Assembly: GCF_904849725.1 (NCBI RefSeq)
Contig: NC_058518.1
Span: 331,226,581 to 331,290,580, forward strand
Direction: 5' to 3'
Length of the DNA: 64,000 nucleotides
DNA from: Hordeum vulgare subsp. vulgare
Lineage: Eukaryota; Streptophyta; Magnoliopsida; Poales; Poaceae
Made by a program: the position numbers and the translations under genes. Of the stretch, positions 21,776 through 32,712 are shown in pieces; position 1 is the stretch's first letter; each line of letters opens with the position of its first letter. The notes below the pieces were generated by a model. It saw only the letters and a program-made list of their open reading frames with translations, had not been told where the DNA came from and made no database searches.

Positions 21776-24700
21776 TTACATTGTAATAAATCTAACACCC
21801 ATACAGTTCTGGTGTCGATCATGTTTTGGCCGTGAAAGAGGTTTAGTCAGCGGGTCTGCTACATTCAGATCCATGTGCACCTTGCATATATTTACGTCCT
21901 CTTCCTCGACGTAGTCGCGGATGAGGTTGAAGCGTCGTTTGATGTGTCTGGTCTTCTTGTGAAACCGTGGTTCCTTTGCTAAGGAAATGGCACCCGTGTT
22001 GTCACAGAACAAGGTTATTGGATCCAGTGCACTTGGCACCACTCCAAGATCCGTCATGAACTGCTTCATCCAGACACCCTCCTTAGCCGCCTCCGAGGCA
22101 GCCATGTACTCCGCTTCACATGTAGAATCTGCTACGACGCTTTGCGTGGAACTACACCAGCTTACGGCACCCCCATTAAGAATAAATACGTATCCGGTTT
22201 GCGACTTAGAGTCGTCCGGATCTGTGTCAAAGCTTGCATCGACGTAACCTTTTACGGAGAGCTCTTCGTCACCTCCATACACGAGAAACATCTCCTTAGT
22301 CCTTTTCAGGTACTTCAGGATATTCTTGACCGCTGTCCAGTGATCCACTCCTGGATTACTCTGGAACCTACCTGCCATACTTATGGCCAGGCTAACATCC
22401 GGTCTAGTGCACAACATCGCATACATGATAGAACCTATGGCTGAAGCATAGGGGACGGAGCGCATATGCTCTCTATCTTCATCAGTTGCTGGGCACTGAG
22501 TCTTACTCAATCTCATACCTTGTAAAACTGGCAAGAACCCTTTCTTGGACTGTTCCATTTTGAACCTCTTCAAAACTTTATCAAGGTATGTGCTTTGTGA
22601 AAGTCCTATCAGACGTTTTGATCTATCCCTATAGATCTTAATGCCTAGAATGTAAGCAGCTTCTCCTAGGTCCTTCATAGAGAAACTTTTATTCAAGTAA
22701 CCTTTTATGCTCTCCAAAAGCTCTACATTGTTTCCAATCAGTAATATGTCATCCACATATAATATTAGAAACGCCACAGAGCTCCCACTCACTTTCTTGT
22801 AAATACAGGATTCTCCAACCACTTGTATAAACCCAAATGCTTTGATCACCTCATCAAAGCGTTTGTTCCAACTCCGAGATGCTTGCACCAGTCCATAAAT
22901 GGATCGCTGGAGCTTGCACACCTTGTCAGTATTTTTAGGATCGACAAAACCTTCGGGTTGCATCATATACAACTCTTCCTTAAGGAAACCGTTAAGGAAC
23001 GCCGTTTTGACATCCATCTGCCAGATTTCATAATCGAAAAATGCAGCTATTGCCAACATGATTCTGACGGACTTAAGCATCGCTACGGGTGAGAAAGTCT
23101 CATCGTAGTCAACTCCTGGAACTTGTGAAAAACCCTTTGCCACAAGTCGAGCTTTATAAACGGTCACATTACCGTCAGCGTCCGTCTTCTTCTTAAAGAT
23201 CCATTTGTTCTGAATAGCCTTGCGGCCCTCAGGTAGTATCTCCAAAGTCCACACTTTGTTCTCATACATGGATCCTATCTCGGATTTCATGGCTTCTAGC
23301 CATTTGTTGGAATCTGGGCCCACCATTGCTTCTTCATAATTTGCAGGTTCATTGTTGTCTAACAACATGATTGATAAGACGGGATTACCGTACCACTCTG
23401 GAGCAGCGCGTGATCTCGTCGACCTGCGTGGTTCAACAGAAACTTGAATTGGAGTTTCATGATCATCATCATTAACTTCCTCCTCAACCGGCGTCGCAAC
23501 GACAGAGGTTTCCTCTTGCCCTGCGCCACCATCCAGAGGGATGAGAGGTTCGACAACCTCGTCAAGTTCTATCTTCCTCCCACTCAATTCTCTCGAGAGA
23601 AACTCCTTCTCGAGAAAAGCTCCGTTTTTAGCAACAAACACTTTGCCCTCGGATTTGAGATAGAAGGTGTACCCAACTGTCTCTTTTGGGTAACCTATGA
23701 AGACACACTTTTCCGCTTTGGGTTCCAGCTTTTCAGGCTGAAGCTTTTTGACATAAGCATCACATCCCCAAACTTTAAGAAACGACAACTTTGGCCTTTT
23801 GCCATACCACAGTTCGTATGGTGTCGTCTCAACGGATTTTGATGGTGCCCTATTTAAAGTGAATGCAGCTGTTTCTAATGCATAACCCGAAAATGATAAC
23901 GACAAATCAGTAAGAGACATCATAGATCGCACCATCTCTAACAAAGTACGATTACGACGTTCGGACACACCATTACGCTGTGGTGTTCCAGGCAGTGTTA
24001 ACTGCGAAACAATTCCACATTGTCTTAAGTGCGCACCAAACTCGAAACTCAGATATTCACCCCCACGATCAGACCGTAGGAACTTGATCTTCTTGTTACG
24101 ATGATTTTCCACTTCACTCTGAAATTGCTTGAACTTTTCAAATGTTTCAGACTTGTGCTTCATCAAGTAGACATAACCATATCTACTTAAATCGTCAGTG
24201 AAGGTGAGAAAATAATGATATCCGCCGCGTGCCTCTACGCTCATTGGACCACACACATCGGTATGTATAATTTTCAACAAGTCACTTGCACGCTCCATTG
24301 TTCCAGAGAACGGAGTCTTAGTCATCTTGCCCATGAGGCATGGTTCGCACGTGTCAAGTGAATCAAAGTCAAGTGACTCCAAAAGTCCATCAGCATGGAG
24401 TTTCTTCATGCCCTTTACACCAATATGACCCAAGCGGCAGTGCCACAAAAATATGGCGCTATCATTATTTACTCTAACTCTTTTGGTCTCAATGTTATGT
24501 ATATGTGTATCGCTATCAAGATTCAATATGAACAATCCTCTCACATTCGGTGCATGACCATAAAAGATGTTACTCATAGAAATAGAACAACCATTATTCT
24601 CAGACTTAAAAGAGGAACCGTCTCGCAATAAACAAGATCCAGATATAATGTTCATGCTCAACGCAGGCACTAAATAACAATGATTTAAGTTCATCACTAA

Positions 24701-25756
24701 TCCCGATGGTAGCTGAAGTGACACTGTGCCGACGGCGATTGCATCAACCTTGGAACCGTTTCCTACGCGCATCGTCACTTCGTCTTTCGCCAGCCTTCGT
24801 CTATTCCGCAATTCCTGCTTCGAGTTGCAAATATGAGCAACAGAACCGGTATCGAATACCCAGGCACTACTACGAGAGCCGGTTAAGTACACATAAATAA
24901 CATGTATATCAAATATACCTGATTTTTCTTTGCCCGCCTTCTTATCAGCCAGATACTTGGGGCAATTGCGCTTCCAGTGACCCATACCCTTGCAATAGAA
25001 GCACTCTGTTTCAGGCTTAGGTCCAGCCTTGGGTTTCTTCGGCGGATTGGCAACAGGCTTGCCGCTCTTCTTCGAATTGCCCTTCTTGCCTTTGCCGTTT
25101 CTCTTGAAACTAGTGGTCTTGCTCACCATCAACACTTGATGCTCTTTACGGAGTTCAGACTCTGCGACTTTCAGCATCGCAAACAACTCGCCGGGAGACT
25201 TGTTCATCCCTTGCATGTTGTAGTTCAACACAAAGCCTTTATAGCTTGGCGGCAGTGATTGAAGGATTCTGTCAGTGATAGCTTCTTGCAGGAGTTCAAT
25301 CCCCAGTTCAGCTAGACGGTTTGAGTACCCAGATATTTTGAGCACATGTTCACTGACAGACGAGTTTTCCTCCATCTTGCAAGCATAGAATTTATCGGAG
25401 GTCTCATACCTCTCGATCCAGGCGTTCTTCTGAAAGATAAAATCCAACTCCTGGAACATCTCAAATGCTCCATGACGCTCAAAGCGGCGTTGAAGTCCCG
25501 GTTCTAAGCCATACAAGACTGCACATTGAACTATTGAGTAGTCCTCCTTACGTGCTAACCAAGCGTTCTTAACATCCTGATCAGCCGTAGCGGGTGGTTC
25601 ATCTCCTAGCGCAGCATTAAGGACATAATCCTTCTTCCCAGCTTGTAAGATTAGCTTAAGATTATGAGCCCAGTCTACAAAGTTGCTTCCATCATCTTTC
25701 AACTTAGCTTTCTCTAGGAACGTATTATATTTCAGGATGACTGTCGCGTGAGCCAT
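21776..25756 (-). CDS. Angela-type copia gag-pol polyprotein, intact (1326 aa)
   Basis: A single open frame encodes all copia functions in order. It has a UBN2-type Gag; a CCHC zinc knuckle CFYCKGMGHWKRNC at about residue 251; an aspartic protease core FDTGS at about 302; an integrase with HTDVCGP at about 499, a DRGGE block near 562 and ERRNRTLLEM near 604; a reverse transcriptase with YVDDILL at about 1000; and an RNase H with GYVDASFD near 1168 and CDNTGAI near the end. Family polyproteins are about 1300 residues, so this one is full length. It would package, cleave, copy and integrate the element. The start was chosen as the first ATG of the open frame; it lies 1255 bp after the 5' LTR, consistent with the long BARE-type leader. 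No broken motif is visible, so the copy could be active. Confidence 0.93.
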   Translation of the reverse strand: MAHATVILKYNTFLEKAKLKDDGSNFVDWAHNLKLILQAGKKDYVLNAALGDEPPATADQDVKNAWLARKEDYSIVQCAVLYGLEPGLQRRFERHGAFEMFQELDFIFQKNAWIERYETSDKFYACKMEENSSVSEHVLKISGYSNRLAELGIELLQEAITDRILQSLPPSYKGFVLNYNMQGMNKSPGELFAMLKVAESELRKEHQVLMVSKTTSFKRNGKGKKGNSKKSGKPVANPPKKPKAGPKPETECFYCKGMGHWKRNCPKYLADKKAGKEKSGIFDIHVIYVYLTGSRSSAWVFDTGSVAHICNSKQELRNRRRLAKDEVTMRVGNGSKVDAIAVGTVSLQLPSGLVMNLNHCYLVPALSMNIISGSCLLRDGSSFKSENNGCSISMSNIFYGHAPNVRGLFILNLDSDTHIHNIETKRVRVNNDSAIFLWHCRLGHIGVKGMKKLHADGLLESLDFDSLDTCEPCLMGKMTKTPFSGTMERASDLLKIIHTDVCGPMSVEARGGYHYFLTFTDDLSRYGYVYLMKHKSETFEKFKQFQSEVENHRNKKIKFLRSDRGGEYLSFEFGAHLRQCGIVSQLTLPGTPQRNGVSERRNRTLLEMVRSMMSLTDLSLSFSGYALETAAFTLNRAPSKSVETTPYELWYGKRPKLSFLKVWGCDAYVKKLQPEKLEPKAEKCVFIGYPKETVGYTFYLKSEGKVFVAKNGAFLEKEFLSRELSGRKIELDEVVEPLIPLDGGAGQEETSVVATPVEEEVNDDDHETPIQVSVEPRRSTRSRAAPEWYGNPVLSIMLLDNNEPANYEEAMVGPDSNKWLEAMKSEIGSMYENKVWTLEILPEGRKAIQNKWIFKKKTDADGNVTVYKARLVAKGFSQVPGVDYDETFSPVAMLKSVRIMLAIAAFFDYEIWQMDVKTAFLNGFLKEELYMMQPEGFVDPKNTDKVCKLQRSIYGLVQASRSWNKRFDEVIKAFGFIQVVGESCIYKKVSGSSVAFLILYVDDILLIGNNVELLESIKGYLNKSFSMKDLGEAAYILGIKIYRDRSKRLIGLSQSTYLDKVLKRFKMEQSKKGFLPVLQGMRLSKTQCPATDEDREHMRSVPYASAIGSIMYAMLCTRPDVSLAISMAGRFQSNPGVDHWTAVKNILKYLKRTKEMFLVYGGDEELSVKGYVDASFDTDPDDSKSQTGYVFILNGGAVSWCSSTQSVVADSTCEAEYMAASEAAKEGVWMKQFMTDLGVVPSALDPITLFCDNTGAISLAKEPRFHKKTRHIKRRFNLIRDYVEEEDVNICKVHMDLNVADPLTKPLSRPKHDRHQNCMGVRFITM

Positions 25757-26997
25757 GATCTACAACACAAATATATTCAAAGTGGACTTAGACTATGTTC
25801 AAGATAATTAGAGTTCAACTTAATCAAATTATATGCTAAACTCCCACTCAAAAAGTACATCTCTCTAGTCATTTGAGTGGTTCATGATCCACTTACACTA
25901 TCCCAAGTCCGATCATCACGTGAGTTGGGTATAGTTTTAGTGGTAAGCATCCCTATGCTAATCATATCAACTATATGATTCACAATCGACCTTTCAGTCT
26001 CATGTGTTCTGAGGCCATGTCTGCACATGCTAGGCTCTTCAAGATTAACCCGAGTGTTCCGCGTGCGCAACTGTTTTGCACCCGTTGTATGTGAACGTTG
26101 AGTCTATCACACCCGATCATCACGTGGTGTCTCGAAACGATGAACTGTAGCAACGGTGCACAGTCGGGGAGAACACAATTTCGTCTTGAAATTTTAGTGA
26201 GAGATCACCTCATAATACTACCGTCGTTCTAAGCAAAATAAGGTGCATAAAAGGATTAACATCACATGCAATTCATAAGTGACATGATATGGCCATCATC
26301 ACGTGCTTCTTGATCTCCATCACCAAAGTACCGGCACGATCTTCTTGTCACCGGCGCCACACCATGATCATCCATCAACGTGTTGCCATCGGGGTTGTCG
26401 TGCTACTCATGCTATTACTACTAAAGCTACATCCTAGCAAAATAGTAAACGCATCTGCAAGCACAAACGTTAGTATAAAGACAAACCTATGGCTCCTGCC
26501 GGTTGCCGTACCATCGACGTGCAAGTCGATATTTCTATTACAACATGATCATCTCATACATCCAATATATCACATCACATCGTTGGCCATATCACATCAC
26601 AATCATACCCTGCAAAAACAAGTTAGACGTCCTCTAATTTTGTTGTTGCATGTTTTACGTGGTGACCAAGGGTATCTAGTAGGATCACATCTTACTTACG
26701 CAAACACCACAACGGAGATATATGAGTTGCTATTTAACCTCATCCAAGGACCTCCTCGGTCAAATCCGATTCAACTAAAGTTGGAGAAACCGTCACTTGC
26801 CAGTCATCTTTGAGCAAAGGGGGTTACTCGTAACGATGAAACCAGTCTCTCGTAAGCGTACGAGTAATGTCGGTCCAAGCCGCTTCAATCCAACAATACC
26901 GCGGAATCAAGAAAAGACTAAGGAGGGCAGCAAAACGCACATCACCGCCCACAAAAATTTTGTGTTCTACTCGAGAAGACATCTACGCATGAACCTA
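25757..26997 (-). other. Leader (5' UTR) of the Angela element
   Basis: About 1.25 kb without a conserved frame lies between the 5' LTR and the Gag start. Short open stretches (26289-26813 plus) are on the wrong strand and have no motif. The part next to the LTR (26876-27011) is also preserved in the old copy at 2319-2476. Confidence 0.8.
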
Positions 26998-27011
26998 GCT
27001 CATGATGCCAC
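26998..27011 (-). promoter_or_regulatory. Primer-binding site of the Angela element
   Basis: On the minus strand, directly after the 5' LTR, the sequence is GTGGCATCATGAGC. It resembles the complement of the initiator-Met tRNA 3' end (TGGTATCAGAGC) with mismatches, as usual for this family. Confidence 0.7.
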
Positions 27012-28835
27012 TGTTGGGGAACGTCGCATGGGAAACAAAAAATTTCCTACGCGCACGAAGACCTATCATGGTGATGTCCATCTACGAGAGGGGATGAGTG
27101 ATCTACATACCCTTGTAGACCGTACAGCAGAAGCGTTAGAGAACGCGGTTGATGTAGTGGAACGTCCTCACGTCCCTCGATCCGCCCCGCGAACAATCCC
27201 GCGATCAGTCCCACGATCTAGTACCGAACGGACGGCACCTCCGCGTTCAGCACACGTACAACTCGACGATGATCTCGGCCTTCTTGATCCAGCAAGAGAG
27301 ATGGAGAGGTAGAAGAGTTCTCCGGCAGCGTGACGGCGCTCCGGAGGTTGGTGATGACCTTGTCTCAGCAGGGCTCCGCCCGAGCTCCGCAGAAACGCGA
27401 TCTAGAGGAAAAACCGTGGAGGTATGTGGTCGGGCTGCCGTGGAAAAGTCGTCTCAAATCAGCCCTAAAACCTCCGTATATATAGGTGGGAGGGAGGGGG
27501 CCTTGCCTTGGGGTCCAAGGACCCTCAAGGGGGTCAGCCGAGCCAAGGGGGAGGACTCTCCCCCCCAAACCGAGTTGGACTAGGTTTGGTGGGAGGGAGT
27601 CCTCCTCCCTTCCCACCTCCTCTTTTTTTTTTCTTTTCCTCTTGATTTTTCTTCTCTTGGCGCATAGAGCACTTGTGGGCTGTCCTACCAGCCCACTAAG
27701 GGCTGGTGTGTCTCCCCCAAGGCCTATGGGCTTCCCCGGGGTGGGTTGCCCCCCCCCCCCGATGAACTCCCGGAACCCATTCGTCATTCCCGGTACATTC
27801 CCGGTAACTCCGAAAACCTTCCGGTAATCAAATGAGGTCATCCTATATATCAATCTTCGTTTCCGGACCATTCCGGAAACCCTCGTGACGTCCGTGATCT
27901 CATCCGGGACTCCGAACAACATTCGGTAACCAACCATATAACTCAAATACGCATAAAACAACGTCGAACCTTAAGTGTGCAGACCCTGCGGGTTCGAGAA
28001 CTATGTAGACATGACCCGAGAGACTCCTCGGTCAATATCCAATAGCGGGACCTGGATGCCCATATTGGATCCTACATATTCTACGAAGATCTTATCGTTT
28101 GAACCTCAGTGCCAAGGATTCGTATAATCCCGTATGTCATTCCCTTTGTCCTTCGGTATGTTACTTGCCCGAGATTCGATCGTCAGTATCCGCATACCTA
28201 TTTCAATCTCTTTTACCGGCAAGTCTCTTTACTCGTTCCGTAATACAAGATCCCGCAACTTACACTAAGTTACATTGCTTGCAAGGCTTGTGTGTGATGT
28301 TGTATTACCGAGTGGGTCCCGAGATACCTCTCCGTCACATGGAGTGACAAATCCCAGTCTTGATCCATACTAACTCAACTAACACCTTCGGAGATACCTG
28401 TAGAGCATCTTTATAGTCACCCAGTTACGTTGCGACGTTTGATACACACAAAGCATTCCTTCGGTGTCAGTGAGTTATATGATCTCATGGTCATAGGAAT
28501 AAATACTTGACACGCAGAAAACAGTAGCAACAAAATGACACGATCAACATGCTACGTCTATTAGTTTGGGTCTAGTCCATCACGTGATTCTCCCAATGAC
28601 GTGATCCAGTTATCAAGCAACAACACCTTGTTCATAATCAGAAGACACTGACTATCATCGATCAACTGGCTAGCCAACTAGAGGCATGCTAGGGACGGTG
28701 TTTTGTCTATGTATCCACACATGTAAATGAGTCTTCATTCAATACAATTATAGCATGGATAATAAACTATTATCTTGATACAGGAATTATAATAATAACC
28801 ATATTTATTATTGCCTCTAGGGCATAATTCCAACA
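27012..28835 (-). repeat. 5' LTR of the Angela element (1824 bp)
   Basis: It is bounded by TG (27012, plus reading) and CA (28834-28835). It carries the element promoter for minus-strand transcription. Confidence 0.95.
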
Positions 28836-29512
28836 GGGACGAGCACGGGGTAGAGGACGCGCTCGGGACCGACGAGAAGGCAACCGTGATACCTGACCTC
28901 ACCGCGCGCGCCCGCCCCCGCCACGAGCAAGCGAGGCCAGCACCTCCGACTTGCGAGCAGGAGACGTGAGGAAGGTCTTGGACATGGGAAGGGAACCAGC
29001 CGAGGAAGACGGCGAATTCATGGCTTTCGTAGCCGCAAGGTTAAGTTTCTGCTCCGGTGCTCCTCCTGGACTGAACGCGGAGCAGAAAGAAACAAGGACG
29101 GTTGAGAAGGGCCAATACCCCTTCGGAAATACCCCTTCGCAAACAAGGGGCATGATCGTCTTGAGGGCACGGAGTATTGCGGTCGTGCGCGGGCGTACAA
29201 CCCTGTACGAGCCCATATGGCCCTCCCGCCATATGCTGACCGTATGTGTGTATTTGTATTCGCGGTGGCGTTTCATTTTTGCGTGCCCGTGTCGACCGTC
29301 GCGGTTGCGTTTTGTTTTCGCATGCATGTGTCGACTGAGAGATGCCAATAATATCCATCCTATAATATGAGTGGTACCACCTCCGGCACATTGGCCCCAA
29401 CATTTCTGTCGAATTCATCTCCCTCGCCGCGTCGTCTCCCGCTCCCTCACTGCGTCTTCTTGCTCTCTCCCACTGCATTGTCTCCCTCACCTCCATCTCC
29501 TACATCTTTGCA
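28836..29512. other. GC-rich flank of the Angela element; possible displaced LINE 5' end, then leader of the XS-like gene
   Basis: On the minus strand an ATG near 29010 opens a Ser-rich reading (MNSPSSSAGSLPMSKTFL) that ends at 28899. It has the look of an ORF1 start after a purine-rich leader. It could be the 5' end of the LINE that stops at 19907. I cannot prove this because a middle part would be missing. 29340-29512 on the plus strand is a C/T-rich stretch fitting the leader of the following gene. Confidence 0.35.
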
Positions 29513-29879
29513 ATGGGGGACGCTCGTCGCATTACAGCGGTTGCGGCCGGGGATGTGTTAGAGAAGCATTGCATGGTGACCGCGGCAGAAGCGGTGCAGG
29601 ACGTTGCCGGCGTCCAGGACGGTGCGGGAGAGGCCGCAACAGAAGTCATTGCTACGGATCTGGTGAATGAGGTGCCGGAGTAGGAGGGCACGGCGTCGAG
29701 CGGTACTGCGCAGGCTGGCGACGAGGAGGTAGTTCTATTTCCTTGTTAGTTATAATATTTAGAATGTAGGGTTTGATTACTTGATATTTTAGATGGGGTT
29801 TTCTAGATGGGGATTTCTACATGGGGTTTTCTAGATGGGGTTTTCTGGATGGTATTTTTGTATTAGATCTTGTGCCTTA

Positions 29880-30309
29880 GGCCCTGTTTGATAACGAAGA
29901 ATTTTTGTAGTATTTTTAGAATACTGCAGTTTTAGAGATTATCATAGTTTTATTTACAGTGAGGTGTTTGGTTGCCTCTAAGAATTGTGATTTTAAAACT
30001 GCAGTATTAGAAAAACTGTGGTTTTTTCTCTGCATAAAAAAAGAACCCCAGACCTCTTTTTAAAAAACAGAGAAGGCAAAAAGAAGTACTGCTAGCAACG
30101 GCTAGCTAGCTAGCTACGAATGCATGCACCATCAACAGCTAGCTGGTAAATTTTACAGTAATATGTGGCGTAATCAAACGGTTTCTCTATATTGTGAATA
30201 CTGCAAAAAATATTGTTATATTAAAACCATGGTATTTTCTATCTACACGTAAAATTACTGCAGTTTTTAATACTTTAGTTTTTTTACTACTTTGTTATCA
30301 AACAGGGCC
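29880..30309. mobile_element. Harbinger/Tourist-like MITE, 430 bp, in intron 1 of the XS-like gene
   Basis: Terminal inverted repeats GGCCCTGTTTGATAAC (left) and GTTATCAAACAGGGCC (right) match exactly. The 3-bp TTA duplication lies at 29877-29879 and 30310-30312. Multiple copies of an 'atactgcagttt' motif fill the subterminal parts. Confidence 0.85.
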
Positions 30310-30557
30310 TTAGATTTGTTGTATTAAATTGGTGCGAAAATGCTACAGATATCTTAGGGTGTAGGGATCACTGTACTTGAATGCTTCACAGATAAATGCT
30401 TATTAGATTAGTGGTTGAATGTTACAGATAAATGCTTCAATTGTACATAGATAAGGTTTTGTATGTCATATGCCAAAAAGAAATGCATTAATTTCGAAGG
30501 AGTGTTGATAGAATATAATTTTGACGGGATGCATTGATGTACCTATCAATTGGTTAA

Positions 30558-31103
30558 GGCCCGTTTGATAGCTCAGTTTTTCTAAGTATTTTGTGAATAC
30601 TACAATATCTCAGATTACCATGGTTTTAAATACTATAGGGTGTTTGGCTCCTACTAAAAACTATGATTTTATTATTGCAGTATTTGCAAAACCATGGTAT
30701 TTTCTCTATTTTTAAAAAGAACCAAGGAACAAAGCGAGCAAGTCTTGATGGACTACTGGTGGAGCTTGCTACCGAGGCGTGCGGGTGCAAAGATGAGCTG
30801 ATGTAGCTCTTGTCCGTCCCATGTTTGTCCATCGGTACCGGTTACAACACAGGAGTTTCCATACCCAACTACCTCTTGATCAAGTGATTGTAATTAGTTA
30901 GGAATACATGTGTTTCCATCGATATCAACCGGCTAGCTAGCTATTTACGTTGCTGCATAAAGCACTGGCCAAACAGGTCACAGTATTCACAATACTTCCA
31001 AATACTTTGGTATGTCAAAACTGTGATATGTTGTATCCATAGACTAAAATACTATAGTTTTCAATACTTTGGTTTTTGCAATACCATGCTATCAAACACA
31101 GCC
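30558..31103. mobile_element. Second related MITE-like element, about 546 bp, same intron
   Basis: The ends GGCCCGTTTGATAGC and GCTATCAAACACAGCC are inverted copies with a small difference and resemble the neighbour's ends. The target duplication is degenerate (TTA/TAA on the left, TAT on the right). Its interior has the same 'actgtgata / ccatggtatttt' style repeats. It is probably an older member of the same group. Confidence 0.65.
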
Positions 31104-31861
31104 TATGATGTCACTTGATTCCTTTATGGTATATCAATCTGTTGTTTAGGTGACTACTGCATTTAAAGATGTTACTTGGAGATATATGCATTTATAGTTT
31201 ACTATCATATTGCATAATGTATCATATGCTGTAATAAAATTATGACTCCATGCATGACTTGATGATATGAAAAAGGTAAATTATGAATCCATGCATGACT
31301 TGATGATGTGACATTGTTGCACAGAAAAGATCATTAGCTGGTGCCATGTAGCTATTTAAGAATAGAAGATACTACAATTTAAGGCAGTGCATTATCACAT
31401 TGCAGGAGAAGGCTACTGGGGGCAAGAAGAGGAAGATGGATATCTTGTATGACCCGTACGATCCAGACTTCGTCGACTACAAAGTCTATGAGGTAAGCCC
31501 TAGTTGAAATTTTGTATGTTCATTCAGTTCCTTTCACATGTTTTACTATATGAATGCATAATGTATTAATTTAATTTATTTGTGTATGCAGTATGACTAT
31601 ATAGATGATGTCGACAAGGGGAACATCGACTCCTTCATAGCGAAGGAAGTCGAGAAGATCAAAGTGAAGGGATCCGCTCTCTACTTCAAGAGGAAGAAGT
31701 ATGTGTGCCCCTATTGTACCACAAAGGCAAAGCCCAAGGATGGACTCTATGAGCACCTTATCTCACATGCAAGGGATGCATCGATGACTTCCGACGACTA
31801 CAAGGTCCGAGGACAGCATGTTGCCCTCCTGAAGGCTCTGGTTCCCACTAGGACTACTTGA

Positions 31862-32646
31862 TCTTTCTCAAGAGAAGTTGTAAGTGCTAGTCATCATCAA
31901 TATATGTGATGATGTTTTCTTTTGTTAATATGCACGTGGTTGTGAACTGTTGGAAACTCGGTGTGCTTTTGCAGTAAGTATATATTTGACTGTAATGTAG
32001 TATGTCTATGAACTTGATGCCATGTTTAGGTGAACTGGATGCTATTAATCTAGAATGCTATGTAAATTTCTGTCTCATGGAATTTATTTCTCGTGCATGC
32101 TTCCTTCTGTATAGATTACACGATGAATCATCATTTTAAATAAATGCATGAATCTTGTAGTGAAGTATAGAAGTGTAAGAAAGTAGTTGTTAAAAACGGT
32201 GTTTGCAAACTGTAATTAGAAGTAATGGATTTTTGTATGAAATGAGTGAAATATAAGACAACATAGTATCATACATTCATGAATTTAGAAACTGAAATAA
32301 ATAATAAAAGGGAAAAATTGGAAAGTAAAAAATAAAAAATAAATATATTAGTGTAAGAAAACAACTGGTAAAAAAAGGTGGTTGCAAACAAGAACATTTG
32401 AATTAGAAGTGATGGATTTTTGTATGAAGTGAATTAAATATAAGACAAGAAATTATCATACATTCCAATTTTAAAATTTTAATAAGTAGTAAAAAGGAAA
32501 ATCTAAAAAATAAAAAGGGAAAAAGAAATATGCATAGAAGATGGGCCAGCCCAACCATCTACACGGACGTGCGTTCCACCACGCGGGTGAGGCTAGCGTG
32601 GGGCAGCTAGCCGCACCAGGGATAGGTGACGGGTGGTGGGAGTTTA
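31862..32646. other. 3' flank of the XS-like gene; AT-rich with a diverged direct repeat
   Basis: No gene is seen. A unit of about 180 bp is repeated once (32168-32350 and 32351-32530), best seen at the shared 'gatttttgtatgaa' and 'atataagaca' segments near 32230 and 32410. 32535-32646 becomes GC-rich as it approaches the Pol III-type promoter. Confidence 0.5.
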
Positions 32647-32689
32647 GTCCCACCTCGCCGAGCGAGAGGCACCCGCACCAGCTTATATA
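32647..32689 (+). promoter_or_regulatory. Pol III type-3 (U6/U3-like) snRNA promoter: USE and TATA box
   Basis: GTCCCACCTCG at 32647-32657 is the plant snRNA upstream sequence element in the form used by wheat U6 and U3 genes. TTATATA begins at 32683, leaving 25 bp between the two boxes. That spacing is the one used by RNA polymerase III in plants; Pol II snRNA genes use about ten more. Confidence 0.8.
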
Positions 32690-32712
32690 CCCCGCTGAGA
32701 GGGGCTTGGCAT

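Larger units (their letters stand above)
19908..28835 (-). mobile_element. Full-length Angela/BARE1/WIS-type Ty1/copia retrotransposon
   Basis: Two LTRs (19908-21723 and 27012-28835) bound an interior with one uninterrupted polyprotein on the minus strand. The LTR sequence (minus strand TGTTGGAATTATGCCC... to ...CCCCAACA) is the Angela/BARE1/WIS type. By eye the LTRs differ by roughly 20 substitutions plus a few homopolymer length changes over 1.8 kb, so insertion was recent on an evolutionary scale. The primer-binding site, polypurine tract and all enzyme domains are present. The outermost base at 19908 is G where T is expected. The flanks TTAAG (19903-19907) and GGGAC (28836-28840) do not match. 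Confidence 0.95.
29513..31861 (+). pseudogene. Three-exon gene with zf-XS-like zinc finger, carrying one premature stop
   Basis: Exons 29513-29728, 31406-31492 and 31592-31861 have GT-AG borders (GAG/GTAGTT, TTGCAG/GAG, GAG/GTAAGC, ATGCAG/TAT) and all junctions are phase 0. Together they make 191 codons including the stop. Exon 1 is an Ala/Val/Glu-rich acidic region; exon 2 reads KKRKMDILYDPYDPDFVDYK. Exon 3 holds YVCPYCTTKAKPKDGLYEHL and then ISHA: a CxxC-x-HxxxxH finger with the spacing of zf-XS, the finger of the SGS3/FDM small-RNA proteins. The XS domain itself is absent, so this is a short relative. A TAG at 29681-29683 interrupts exon 1 at codon 57; everything else stays in frame. Either it is a recent nonsense allele, or translation starts later (Met within exon 2). 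Role unknown; RNA binding is a guess. Confidence 0.7.

Noticed and set aside
26289..26813. 174-codon plus-strand frame in the Angela leader
   Set aside because: It is antisense to the element, has no motif and lies in the known noncoding leader.
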